In this document: positions 42,951-51,122 of the stretch, piece after piece
How positions within the stretch are numbered: the first letter of the stretch is position 1
Layout of the letters: every line of letters starts with the position of its first letter
Assembly: GCA_031180805.1 (NCBI GenBank)
Contig: JAPSLL010000028.1
Span: 1-52,530, forward strand
DNA: 52,530 bases
Direction of reading: 5' to 3'
From: Bacillus sp. (in: firmicutes)
GTDB lineage: Bacteria > Bacillota > Bacilli > Bacillales > Bacillaceae
Made by a program: the position numbers and the translations under genes
The notes under the pieces: model-generated
Told to the model about the DNA's origin: nothing
The model's database searches: none
Seen by the model: only the letters and a program-made list of their open reading frames with translations

Positions 42951-44450
42951 TTAATTTGATGTACATTGTAAACGGATCATATTCCAAGACATTCTTGGTA
43001 AAGTAAATTCGATATTATCTCCAGACTTATTGGAAACATCTACATTTCTTGGTTTCACATTGTCTGGATTATCAAAATTATTAACCGCATTCAGATCTGT
43101 CCCATCCATAACAACATGCTCAATTACTTGGACAGAACCAAAGGAACGGAACTGTGCATCCAACACTAAATCCTCATCCTCAGAACAGTTTAATGCAAAA
43201 ATACTTAGTGTATTATCCTCTGCATTATAAGTTGTCGAAGTTTGGACTAGCGGAATATCACCATGGCGATTTGTAGCTAGCTTTGGTGCTTCAACTAATG
43301 TGTTTAGTACCTCCCCTCTACCATAATTAGATACTTGATAAAACGGATAGAAGATTGCTTGTTTAATAGCAGGACCACCCTTTTGGGTGAAAATTGGCGC
43401 AATAACATTGACTAATTGGGCCAATGAAGCCATTTTCACGCGATCGACATGCTGCAATAGTGTACACATGAGACCACCAAATACTAAAGAATCTAATAAC
43501 GAATAAATATCCTCTAAAATTGGTGGTGCTACTTCCCAATCCTTTAACTCAACCTTCTTTTGATACCATACATTCCATTCATCAAATGAAATATACATTT
43601 TCTTTTTACTTCTATATTTAGCTTGCACATAGTCAGCTGTACTTGCTATCGTTTTTATAAAGTTGTCCATATCAGCGAATGAACCGAGAAAATCATTCGT
43701 ATCACCTAAATTTTCGTAATATCGGTGACATGAGATATAATCAACATGTTCGTACAAATGCTCTAATACGACGCGATCCCACTCAGGGAAAGTAGGCATC
43801 TCAGCAGAAGAGCTTCCACATGCAACTAATTCAATATTCGGATCTACCCACTTCATAATTTTCGCTGTTTCTCTTGCTTTTTTACCGTAATCCTCCGCAC
43901 TTAGTTGGCCAATTTGCCATGGACCATCCATTTCGTTTCCTAAACACCAAACTTTAACATTATATGGATCCTTCTGTCCGTTTTGGATTCGTAAATCACT
44001 CCAATATGTATTCCCTGGGTGATTACAGTATTCTACAAAGAAGCCAGCCTCTTTCGGTGTTCCTGTCCCTAAATTAACAGCAAGCATCGGTTCGACATTT
44101 GACTTGTTTGCCCACTTCATAAATTCATCAATTCCAACTTCATTGGGCTCTGTCGTTCTCCAAGCAAGATCCAATCTTCTAGGTCTGTTTTCTATGGGAC
44201 CGATTCCATCTGTCCAATCATAGCCAGATAAAAAGTTCCCCCCAGGATAGCGGACAATTGGTACGTTTAATTCCTTAACTAAATCCATTACATCTTTACG
44301 GAAACCATCCTCATCTGCAGTTGGATGTCCCGGTTCATATATCCCCGTATAAACTGCACGACCTAAATGTTCAATAAACGAGCCAAATAGCTTAGGGTCT
44401 ACTTGACCAATTTTATAATTTTTGTCTGCAAAATAGGTTACTCGTTTCAT
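42951..44450 (-). CDS. abfA: alpha-L-arabinofuranosidase AbfA (GH51)
   Basis: A 499-aa cytosolic GH51 enzyme. The general acid is Glu173 in WCLGNEMDGPWQ and the nucleophile Glu291 in ISFDEWNVWY; the propeller-free TIM barrel is followed by a C-terminal beta domain. Length and sequence follow B. subtilis AbfA (500 aa), and the order araN-araP-araQ-abfA is that of B. subtilis. It is only distantly like Abf2 at 33092, the two probably splitting linear and branched substrates. AGAGGTGAAATGAT precedes the ATG. A long hairpin lies between it and araQ. Confidence 0.95.
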   Translation of the reverse strand: MKRVTYFADKNYKIGQVDPKLFGSFIEHLGRAVYTGIYEPGHPTADEDGFRKDVMDLVKELNVPIVRYPGGNFLSGYDWTDGIGPIENRPRRLDLAWRTTEPNEVGIDEFMKWANKSNVEPMLAVNLGTGTPKEAGFFVEYCNHPGNTYWSDLRIQNGQKDPYNVKVWCLGNEMDGPWQIGQLSAEDYGKKARETAKIMKWVDPNIELVACGSSSAEMPTFPEWDRVVLEHLYEHVDYISCHRYYENLGDTNDFLGSFADMDNFIKTIASTADYVQAKYRSKKKMYISFDEWNVWYQKKVELKDWEVAPPILEDIYSLLDSLVFGGLMCTLLQHVDRVKMASLAQLVNVIAPIFTQKGGPAIKQAIFYPFYQVSNYGRGEVLNTLVEAPKLATNRHGDIPLVQTSTTYNAEDNTLSIFALNCSEDEDLVLDAQFRSFGSVQVIEHVVMDGTDLNAVNNFDNPDNVKPRNVDVSNKSGDNIEFTLPRMSWNMIRLQCTSN

Positions 44451-44555
44451 ATCATTTCACCTCTTAAGTCGTTTTTCAGTTATTGCCTCTAATTTGAAAT
44501 GATTATTCTTAGAAAGCTGCCCACAAGAGACAGCTTTTTTGCGATTAAACAAAAA

Positions 44556-44636
44556 GTGGCAGGAATCCGGTAAACTAGCTAGCCCATTCTAGTTATAGAA
44601 ATAGATTAGGCTAGCTAGTTCACCTTAAACCGCCAC
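44556..44636 (-). terminator. long hairpin between araQ and abfA, terminator-like
   Basis: Outer arms GTGGC/GCCAC (44556-44560, 44632-44636) flank inner arms AACTAGCTAGCC (44573-44584) and GGCTAGCTAGTT (44609-44620), which are perfectly complementary. On the minus strand TTTTTGTTT follows. It probably lowers abfA expression relative to the transporter. Confidence 0.65.
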
Positions 44637-44685
44637 ATGTATTTGTTTTTTCGTGTATCGCTGTAATTGCTTTAGCTTCCTAGCA

Positions 44686-45573
44686 TTAACCTTTGACACC
44701 TGAAATCGCAACAGATTCGATAATTTGCTTTTGGAAGACGATAAATACAATTAACATTGGTAATAACGATACAACGGATGCAGCCATAATTAGTGGGAAA
44801 TCACTTTGAATGGCATAGGTAGCATTAAAGTTCGCAATAACAATTTGTAATGTTTGTTTTTCTGGTGAGTTTAAATATAAAATTGGCGCTAAATAATCAT
44901 TCCAAATTGCCATAAACCATAAAATTAATTGTGCAGCAACAGCAGGTCTTACTAATGGGAATATAATGCGATAGAAAATCTTAAAGTATGAGCATCCATC
45001 AATTTTTGCTGCTTCAATTACTGAGTTCGGAATACTTGTTAAATACTGCCTTAAGAAGAAAATCATCATGATATTTCCGAATAGCCCAGGAACAATAAGT
45101 GGTAATAATGTATCGACCCAGCCAATTTGTGTAAAAATCATAAACTGTGGAATCATTACAACTGGATACGGAATCATCATTGCTGTTAAAAGCAATAAGA
45201 ACAGTTGATTTTTAAATGGGAAATTCAATTTACCAAACGCAAATGCAGCTAATGCAGAAGTGAAAGTACCAATAACCGTTACTGACAATGCGATAATTAA
45301 ACTGTTTTTAATCCCGCTTAAAAGCGGACCCTTTTCCCAAATTTCTTTATATTTAATCGGATTAAATGATTCTGGGATCCAAACTGGAGGCAATGCATAT
45401 ACCTCTTGAATGTTTTTAAATGATGTTGCAACCATCCAAATTAATGGAGCGATCATAAACACTGCACCGATTGTTAAAACGACGAAAATAATAATGTTTG
45501 TAATTCGTTCTGTTTGTTTTAATGATTTATACTTTACTTTTGGTTCCGTTTTCTTTTCAACTACTGCTTCCAT
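44686..45573 (-). CDS. araQ: AraQ, arabino-oligosaccharide ABC permease
   Basis: A 295-aa MalG-type permease with six membrane helices and the EAA loop AAKIDGCSYFKIFYRIIFPLVRP. With AraP it forms the channel for arabinose oligomers. ATG 45573 follows AAAGGAGTGGTAGAA; the frame starts ten codons earlier without a ribosome site. The end VAISGVKG is typical of MalG-type subunits. No ATPase gene is nearby; in B. subtilis the shared ATPase MsmX serves AraNPQ. Confidence 0.93.
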   Translation of the reverse strand: MEAVVEKKTEPKVKYKSLKQTERITNIIIFVVLTIGAVFMIAPLIWMVATSFKNIQEVYALPPVWIPESFNPIKYKEIWEKGPLLSGIKNSLIIALSVTVIGTFTSALAAFAFGKLNFPFKNQLFLLLLTAMMIPYPVVMIPQFMIFTQIGWVDTLLPLIVPGLFGNIMMIFFLRQYLTSIPNSVIEAAKIDGCSYFKIFYRIIFPLVRPAVAAQLILWFMAIWNDYLAPILYLNSPEKQTLQIVIANFNATYAIQSDFPLIMAASVVSLLPMLIVFIVFQKQIIESVAISGVKG

Positions 45574-45606
45574 TTCTACCACTCCTTTCTCTTGCAAAAG
45601 CATCGA

Positions 45607-46500
45607 TTAATCAAGATCGTATGATTGTTTTTCATTAACTCTAAATTGAATTAACGTTACGATAAAGATGAAAATACCTAATACGATAGCCATTGCAGAA
45701 CCATAACCCATTTCAAAGTTTCCAAAAGCTTTCTGCCAAATGTAGAATACAGAAGTTGCTGATGAATACTCTGGACCACCAGTTGGTGTCATAACATTAA
45801 TCTCTGTGAAGAGCTGTGCTCCTCCGATGATGTTTGTAACAACAATGAAGAATGTAACAGGTTTTACCATTGGTAGAGTAATATTTTTAAATACTTGGAA
45901 AGCATTTGCACCATCTAATTTAGCAGCTTCGTAATAAGTTTTCGGAACACTTTGTAATGCCGCTAAATATAAAAGCATACTGTAACCTAAGCCTTTCCAT
46001 ACAGTCATTAGTATTAAGGCTGGTTTTACTGTGTCTTTATTCATTAACCAGCTTGGACCGTCGATACCGAAGATGGCTAAAAATTGGTTTACTAAACCGA
46101 AGTCACCGTTATACGCGAACTGCCATAAAATTGCTACTGCCGCAATCGATGAAATAACAGGGATATAATATATTGTTCTAAATACTTGAGTACCAGGTAT
46201 GCCGCGGTTTAAACCGATTGCAAGTAATAGCGCTAAAACTAAACCGATTGGAATTCCTAGCATCATAAATACAGTATTGTACAATGCTTTATGGAAGGAC
46301 TCATCTGTTAGCAGGTCAGTATAGTTTTGTAATCCAATCCACGTCATTTGACCTAAACCGTCCCAGTTAGTAAATGAGCCATAAATGGAATAAAGTGCTG
46401 GAGCTAATGTAAAAACTAAAAATCCAATAACAGGTGCAGCAACAAAAATATAAGCATTTCTTCGCTCACTACGATATAACTTTGAAGTTGATGTTTTCAT
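45607..46500 (-). CDS. araP: AraP, arabino-oligosaccharide ABC permease
   Basis: A 297-aa MalF-type permease with six helices and the EAA loop AAKLDGANAFQVFKNITLPMVKP. It lies between araN and araQ with 33 bp to the chosen araQ start. GGGGAGAAGAA precedes the ATG. TGGPEYSSATSVFYIWQKAF is the conserved periplasmic-side loop of sugar permeases. Confidence 0.93.
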   Translation of the reverse strand: MKTSTSKLYRSERRNAYIFVAAPVIGFLVFTLAPALYSIYGSFTNWDGLGQMTWIGLQNYTDLLTDESFHKALYNTVFMMLGIPIGLVLALLLAIGLNRGIPGTQVFRTIYYIPVISSIAAVAILWQFAYNGDFGLVNQFLAIFGIDGPSWLMNKDTVKPALILMTVWKGLGYSMLLYLAALQSVPKTYYEAAKLDGANAFQVFKNITLPMVKPVTFFIVVTNIIGGAQLFTEINVMTPTGGPEYSSATSVFYIWQKAFGNFEMGYGSAMAIVLGIFIFIVTLIQFRVNEKQSYDLD

Positions 46501-46573
46501 TTCTTCTCCCCATTTCTCTTAAAAGGCTACGAGTTAAACCTTAACTACTAGTAGAGAGTTAATAAGTTAAGAG

Positions 46574-46598
46574 GGTGCTAGCCTATTACTCTAGCACC
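46574..46598 (-). repeat. intercistronic hairpin between araN and araP
   Basis: GGTGCTAG (46574-46581) pairs with CTAGCACC (46591-46598), with a further TTAACT/AGTTAA pair at about 46541-46562. Such hairpins after binding-protein genes often protect the upstream message so that more AraN than permease is made. Confidence 0.6.
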
Positions 46599-46614
46599 AC
46601 AATTCATTAACAGG

Positions 46615-47976
46615 TTATTTCTTTTTAGCTGTTTCCTCTTGTTGAATTGATTTGTCTAATAATTCTTGCATTTTAGGTTGTGCTTCTTTTACATATTCTT
46701 CAGCAGTTTTCTTACCGTCTATGACAGGTTGAATATTTTTGAAGAATTCATCATACCATTCACCAGTGTAAGTGAAGTTTGTTGGTAAATCGCGACCGTA
46801 ATCGGTAATAATTTGTAAATATTCTTTCTTATTAGCAGGCTTGATTGATGTATCATTTGCCCACTCTTCAGCTACTTTTGTGTTATTAGGTACTTGAACT
46901 TGTTGGTCAACTAATGCTTGTTGTCCTTCTTCATCAGCTGATAAATATAAAGCAAGCTCTGTCGCTAACTCAGGATGCTTTGTTTTTGCAGATACACCAA
47001 TTCCTAATGAACCAATCCAAGCAAATGATTCTCCAGTAGAACCAACAGGCCATGGAAGTAAATCAAAGTCAAATTTCAAATCTTTAAATGCTGCTAAATC
47101 CCAAGGAGCAATTGGGAAGAATCCAATTTGTCCTTGCATGAAACGTTGGTACGTATCAAGTGTTTGTCCTTCAGCAATTGAAGGTGTAACTCCGTGAACA
47201 TTTTGTAAATCAGCAAAATATTGGAATGCCTCAATGAATTTAGGATCATCTATAGTTACTTTTGTATGTGTATCATCTAACCAGTCAGCACCATTACTCC
47301 AAACAAATGGTTGTAATGTCCAGTTAACATTTAAACCAGTTCCCCATTGGTCAAGCTTTCCATCACCATTGTTATCCTTTGTTAACTTCTTGTTTACTTC
47401 TAACCATTCTTCAAATGTGTATGGCTTGTCCGGATCTGGTAATTCGATACCAGCCTCTTCGAACATTGTTTTGTTATAACCAAGTGCAAATGGTCCTAAG
47501 TCTTTTGGTAAACCATAAATCGCACCTACACCTGCAGTTTCACCGTCGTAACGGTATTTGTTAATACCAGCTTCCCAAATCGTTTTAACTTGTTCTGAAC
47601 CTTCAACATCCTTAGTGATATCCTTTAATACACCAGAGTTTACATATGCTTTTAAGTTACCAGGATTGTAGAAGAATACATCAGGTACACTTTTACCAGC
47701 AATTGCTGCTTGTAATTTCGTATCGTATTGATCACCAGTTGTTACGACTACTTTTACTTTTACTCCAGGATTTGCTTCTTCAAATTTCTTTACTACATTT
47801 TTATAGGCTGTTTGTTCATGAGGTTGTCCACTAAACATGAAAGTTAAATTTTTAGTTCCACCTTCTCCTCCCGAACTATCTTTACTGCCACATGCGCTTA
47901 GTACTCCAGCTAACACTACAACGAGAGCTGCTAAAAACATTAATTTGCTTAGCTTCTTTTTTGATTTTTTAAACAA
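46615..47976 (-). CDS. araN: AraN, arabino-oligosaccharide-binding lipoprotein
   Basis: A 453-aa extracytoplasmic solute-binding lipoprotein. The signal peptide ends in lipobox LSAC (Cys29). The mature part is a family-1 sugar-binding protein ([20 protein letters not shown] onward, then [11 protein letters not shown] and [16 protein letters not shown]). The start is TTG 47976 after GGGGGGATTAAA. It is the first gene of the unit with the AraR/cre-controlled promoter and is expected to be the most abundant product. The binding of alpha-1,5-arabino-oligosaccharides is known for B. subtilis AraN. Confidence 0.94.
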   Translation of the reverse strand: MFKKSKKKLSKLMFLAALVVVLAGVLSACGSKDSSGGEGGTKNLTFMFSGQPHEQTAYKNVVKKFEEANPGVKVKVVVTTGDQYDTKLQAAIAGKSVPDVFFYNPGNLKAYVNSGVLKDITKDVEGSEQVKTIWEAGINKYRYDGETAGVGAIYGLPKDLGPFALGYNKTMFEEAGIELPDPDKPYTFEEWLEVNKKLTKDNNGDGKLDQWGTGLNVNWTLQPFVWSNGADWLDDTHTKVTIDDPKFIEAFQYFADLQNVHGVTPSIAEGQTLDTYQRFMQGQIGFFPIAPWDLAAFKDLKFDFDLLPWPVGSTGESFAWIGSLGIGVSAKTKHPELATELALYLSADEEGQQALVDQQVQVPNNTKVAEEWANDTSIKPANKKEYLQIITDYGRDLPTNFTYTGEWYDEFFKNIQPVIDGKKTAEEYVKEAQPKMQELLDKSIQQEETAKKK

Positions 47977-48060
47977 TTTAATCCCCCCAAAGCTTATTTG
48001 TTAGATAAGAGCCTTACGCAGCAATTTGTAGAATTTTGTCTATATTTTTGCAAATTGTTA

Positions 48061-48074
48061 TGTAAGCGCTTCTT
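48061..48074. promoter_or_regulatory. cre-like site of araN
   Basis: TGTAAGCGCTTCTT; the half TGTAAGCGCTT fits the CcpA consensus exactly, the last three bases do not. It lies at the predicted transcription start, where CcpA would block the promoter. Confidence 0.5.
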
Positions 48075-48081
48075 TAAATCA

Positions 48082-48110
48082 ATAGTATTATACCTGTTCG
48101 TACATGTCAA
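48082..48110 (-). promoter_or_regulatory. araN promoter
   Basis: On the minus strand TTGACA (48110-48105), a 17-bp spacer and TACTAT (48087-48082). AraR operator 1 covers the -35 and spacer, and the cre-like site covers the start region. Confidence 0.65.
48092..48107. promoter_or_regulatory. AraR operator 1 of araN
   Basis: ACCTGTTCGTACATGT matches the AraR pattern ATTTGTACGTACAAAT at most inner positions. It overlaps the -35 box and spacer of the araN promoter. Confidence 0.6.
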
Positions 48111-48125
48111 TAACTTTTTTAAAAA

Positions 48126-48141
48126 ATAAGTACATGTAAAA
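48126..48141. promoter_or_regulatory. AraR operator 2 of araN
   Basis: ATAAGTACATGTAAAA keeps GTAC and the AT-rich ends of the pattern but not the central CG. It is weaker than its neighbours and lies 34 bp from operator 1. Confidence 0.4.
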
Positions 48142-48154
48142 AATATGTCGATTT

Positions 48155-48170
48155 ATATGTACGTACATCT
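48155..48170. promoter_or_regulatory. AraR operator 3 of araN
   Basis: ATATGTACGTACATCT contains the full TGTACGTACA core and is the best AraR site in the window. Its centre is 63 bp from operator 1, six helical turns, suited to cooperative binding. Confidence 0.75.
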
Positions 48171-48370
48171 AGTGTCTTTTTCCTTTATACCTGTAAGGAT
48201 TTATTCTATTCTTTATTCTCTTAACAATTTTCAAATTTCATTTAAATTAAAGGCTGTGTTCGCTAAATATGTTAAATTTCATCTAGAAGTAGTTGCTTCC
48301 CCGTATGTCCTACAATTACCCCCTCCAAAACTCAAGGGAAACAACAATCTTTTATATAAGAGCAAAAAAA
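48171..48370. other. intergenic remainder between the araN promoter and the araR-unit terminator
   Basis: About 200 bp of AT-rich DNA after the operators. An open frame covers 48145-48378 on the plus strand but starts inside operator 3 and has no ribosome site. Nothing else was recognised. Confidence 0.4.
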
Positions 48371-48417
48371 GAGAATGATTCAAAAGTTCATCCATAACGT
48401 AACTCTTGAATCATTCT
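48371..48417 (-). terminator. terminator of the araR-araM unit
   Basis: GAGAATGATTCAA-AGTT (48371-48388) pairs with AACT-TTGAATCATTCTC (48401-48418). On the minus strand seven Ts follow. Confidence 0.88.
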
Positions 48418-48423
48418 CTTAGT

Positions 48424-49116
48424 TTAATTTTCTCTTTTTAACTGTTGAACTGTTTTAAATTTAGCATAATAACTAAAAAAGGCAAAATAGGCAATTGCCA
48501 CACCCATTAGAAATGGCATTAAAAAGGTTAATTTTGTTAAGCAAATATACAGAATTGCCAAATTCATAATCCCAACAATTAAGCTTTTCCCTGGGTGAAT
48601 AATCATAAAGATCAATGCTTGTTTAAAAGCAGGAAACAACTTGATATTATGGTGTACAATCACAGCAAAGAAATACGTAGTAAAAATGAAAAGTAATAGT
48701 AAAATCATTAATAAAATGATAGTTACATATATGTTTTGTTTAACTAAAAAGGCTATATCTGCAATTCCAATCGCCCAAAGTGGTACGAGGATAAGTCCGC
48801 CAAGTAAACTCTTTCCATAGTTTTCCCGGTATAATGCCCAATACTGTTTAATAATTGAAAAATCATGTTCACCGATAATCCACTTTCTCACAACACCAAA
48901 CATGGCCGATGTAGCAGGGAAAAACAAAAACGGGGCTAAAACTGCTATGAATAGAAGATTCATAACGATAAATGGGACATCGTCTGTTAACAAAATTGTA
49001 AAGACAAAAAAGCTAATCGGCAAATTAAACAATACCCATAAAAAATTAGTTAACGCGAAACGTGTAAACCATTCTAATAGTTTAAAAATCCCTTCAAAAA
49101 CTGATGTCGATTGCAT
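48424..49116 (-). CDS. YesL-like membrane protein (DUF624)
   Basis: A 230-aa membrane protein with about five to six helices, of the YesL/DUF624 family. Typical parts are the N-terminal LLEWFTRFALTNFLWVLFNLP and FFPATSAMFGVVRKWIIGE. Family genes travel with carbohydrate ABC transporters in Bacillus; the role is unknown, perhaps in transporter assembly. It lies 11 bp after the HAD gene and is last in the araR-araM unit. The Lys/Arg-rich C-terminus is cytoplasmic by the positive-inside rule. Confidence 0.8.
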   Translation of the reverse strand: MQSTSVFEGIFKLLEWFTRFALTNFLWVLFNLPISFFVFTILLTDDVPFIVMNLLFIAVLAPFLFFPATSAMFGVVRKWIIGEHDFSIIKQYWALYRENYGKSLLGGLILVPLWAIGIADIAFLVKQNIYVTIILLMILLLLFIFTTYFFAVIVHHNIKLFPAFKQALIFMIIHPGKSLIVGIMNLAILYICLTKLTFLMPFLMGVAIAYFAFFSYYAKFKTVQQLKREN

Positions 49117-49127
49117 ATCTGTCCCTT

Positions 49128-49844
49128 CTATCTACTTAAGATTTTCTTAACGAACTCATCATATTCCTTTATAACCAATGAAGGTTTATGATGAGATTGA
49201 GGCTTACGATTACGATAATTAAACCAAATTGATTTCCATCCCGCTTCAATTGGTGGTGCGATATCATTTTCCCATGTATCCCCAATATATAGACATTTTC
49301 CTGCTGATATTTTCACCTGTTTTTGTACAAATTCAAATACCCTCTTGTCAGGCTTTGTCAGACCGATGCCATCAGAGATAAAGATTAGATCATTTGAAAT
49401 GATACGGTCAAGTTGTAATGCTTTTATTTTTGACATTTGATGTTCTACTGGTCCATTCGTAATAATTCCAACAACTTTATCTTGACTTTGCAGCTCTTTA
49501 ATAATTGATTTCGCATGTGGAAACAAATCAATAACTTTTTGTTCATATTGATAACGTTCTTGAATTTCTATTGCTTGTTCGTTTGAAATATCTATTTCGA
49601 ATTCTAGAAGAGCGCATTTTAATCTTTCGATTCGAACCTGCTCTAGGGTCAATTCACCTTTCGTATAAGACTTCCAAAGCAAATCACTGTAAAAACGCAC
49701 TCTTTTATATATAACCTCATAATTTGAAGGGTCTATTTGTAGTTTAGCGTATTTAAGAGCAGATTGAAAAGGCAATAATTGGTCATACAATGTATCGTCT
49801 AAATCGAAAAATATCGCTTCTGCTTCCGGTAGGTTAAATAGCAT
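49128..49844 (-). CDS. HAD-IA phosphatase in the AraL position
   Basis: A 238-aa HAD-superfamily phosphatase. Motif I is FFDLDDTLYD with Asp14 (nucleophile) and Asp16; motif II is ITNGP; motif III Lys lies in GLTKPDKRVF; motif IV is YIGDTWENDI. The cap is helical and inserted after motif I (subfamily IA, YjjG/HAD 5'-nucleotidase type). B. subtilis has AraL here, a phosphatase of subfamily IIA with a different cap, so this gene fills the same slot with a non-orthologous enzyme. It overlaps araM by 11 bp. The target is probably a sugar phosphate of this pathway; that is inference. Confidence 0.85.
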   Translation of the reverse strand: MLFNLPEAEAIFFDLDDTLYDQLLPFQSALKYAKLQIDPSNYEVIYKRVRFYSDLLWKSYTKGELTLEQVRIERLKCALLEFEIDISNEQAIEIQERYQYEQKVIDLFPHAKSIIKELQSQDKVVGIITNGPVEHQMSKIKALQLDRIISNDLIFISDGIGLTKPDKRVFEFVQKQVKISAGKCLYIGDTWENDIAPPIEAGWKSIWFNYRNRKPQSHHKPSLVIKEYDEFVKKILSR

Positions 49845-51057
49845 GATGTGTACCTACAAGTTCATTCCAAAATTTAAGCATTGTATAACGATTTCTTAAT
49901 AAATGCGCCTCATTTAAGCTATTTTGAACAAGCTTAGCATCAATTTTTAAATCAGACGGCTTCGTAGGTCCTTTTACTTTAATTAGTAAATCTGCTACAG
50001 TATCCGCATTTGGTAAAGAATCGATTACCTTCTGTATCTCTTCTTGCTTTTCTAAAATTGCTGAAATAATTTCCTTTTGATTATTCTTTAATTCTACTAA
50101 TCTAGTAGAATTGCTAATTAAGTCTTTAACATCATTTTTATAAAGCTTTAAAATTTGCTGTGTTGACACTCCAACCTTCGCTCCATGGAGGACTTGCGGC
50201 TTGTCTTGTTTTAAAAATTCCATTTCCCAGTAATGTGACAAATGGTGCTCTCCTCCTGATGCTGGTGATGAATGGCCAACTAAAAGCATCGCTAATCCTG
50301 ACTCTATAAGTGATTCGATTAAAATTCGAATTCCCTCTTCATTTGCCGCTGCAATAAGCTCCACATTGTCGACACATTTTTTTAACGATGCCTCGGTTAT
50401 CGATGCAGATAAAGAACAATATGGTTCACCTGCAGCTAAATGTGAGAACTTCCAATCAGCAAGAGAGGTGAATTTTGCTAGCATGTCACCAAAACCTGCA
50501 GCAATCATTTCCTGTGGCGCTTCTTTTAAAATCGTCAAATCTGCAAAAATCGCAATTGGGGATTGCATTTGATACGTTGTTTTAACCCCTTTAATGACTA
50601 CAGGAGCTCCCATTGAATTAAACCCGTCAACAGAAGGTGCTGTCGGAACAGAAATGAATGGTTTTCCCATTTTAAAGCTTGAAAACCTCGTAATATCATG
50701 AATTGTACCAGAGCCTACTGCAATGACAACCTCAGAATCCTGTGATATCCCTAACATCGCTTCAATAAGTGCGATTTCATTTGCGATTACATCACCTTGT
50801 TCATTCGGCTGAATCAAAACTACTTCATGTTCTACATTAGATGCATTTAGCTCATCTGATAGCTTTTGCCCCGCTACATTAAATGTAATCTTATCTGCTA
50901 CAATGGAAACTTTGCGATATGACTTGTTTTCAATGTATGAACTTGCTTGTTCTAAAGCATCATGACTAACGACAATTTCCTCAATTGTACACTCAAAATG
51001 ATCATTTCCACATGAACAATCCTTGGCAAGATTTGAAAGCTCAGTTACAGAAAGCAT
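49834..51057 (-). CDS. araM: AraM, glycerol-1-phosphate dehydrogenase
   Basis: A 407-aa NAD-dependent dehydrogenase of the AraM/EgsA group, which makes sn-glycerol-1-phosphate, the archaeal-type lipid precursor, in B. subtilis. The nucleotide-binding part has VVIAVGSGTIHDITRF and the metal site lies in AAGFGDMLAKFTSLADWK and ASGGEHHLSHYWEME (Asp, two His). AAGGAGGAATTTTTT precedes the ATG. It comes 65 bp after araR and ends inside the HAD gene. Its place in an arabinose operon is conserved but unexplained. Confidence 0.93.
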   Translation of the reverse strand: MLSVTELSNLAKDCSCGNDHFECTIEEIVVSHDALEQASSYIENKSYRKVSIVADKITFNVAGQKLSDELNASNVEHEVVLIQPNEQGDVIANEIALIEAMLGISQDSEVVIAVGSGTIHDITRFSSFKMGKPFISVPTAPSVDGFNSMGAPVVIKGVKTTYQMQSPIAIFADLTILKEAPQEMIAAGFGDMLAKFTSLADWKFSHLAAGEPYCSLSASITEASLKKCVDNVELIAAANEEGIRILIESLIESGLAMLLVGHSSPASGGEHHLSHYWEMEFLKQDKPQVLHGAKVGVSTQQILKLYKNDVKDLISNSTRLVELKNNQKEIISAILEKQEEIQKVIDSLPNADTVADLLIKVKGPTKPSDLKIDAKLVQNSLNEAHLLRNRYTMLKFWNELVGTHHAI

Positions 51058-51122
51058 AAAAAATTCCTCCTTTTTTTCCGTTCAATTCAACAGCCAAAAA
51101 CCTTTTTCTGGTCTTACCTTCC

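Noticed and set aside
48145-48378. 77-codon ORF upstream of araN
   Set aside because: It begins within an AraR operator, lacks a ribosome site and covers the control region of the ara locus.
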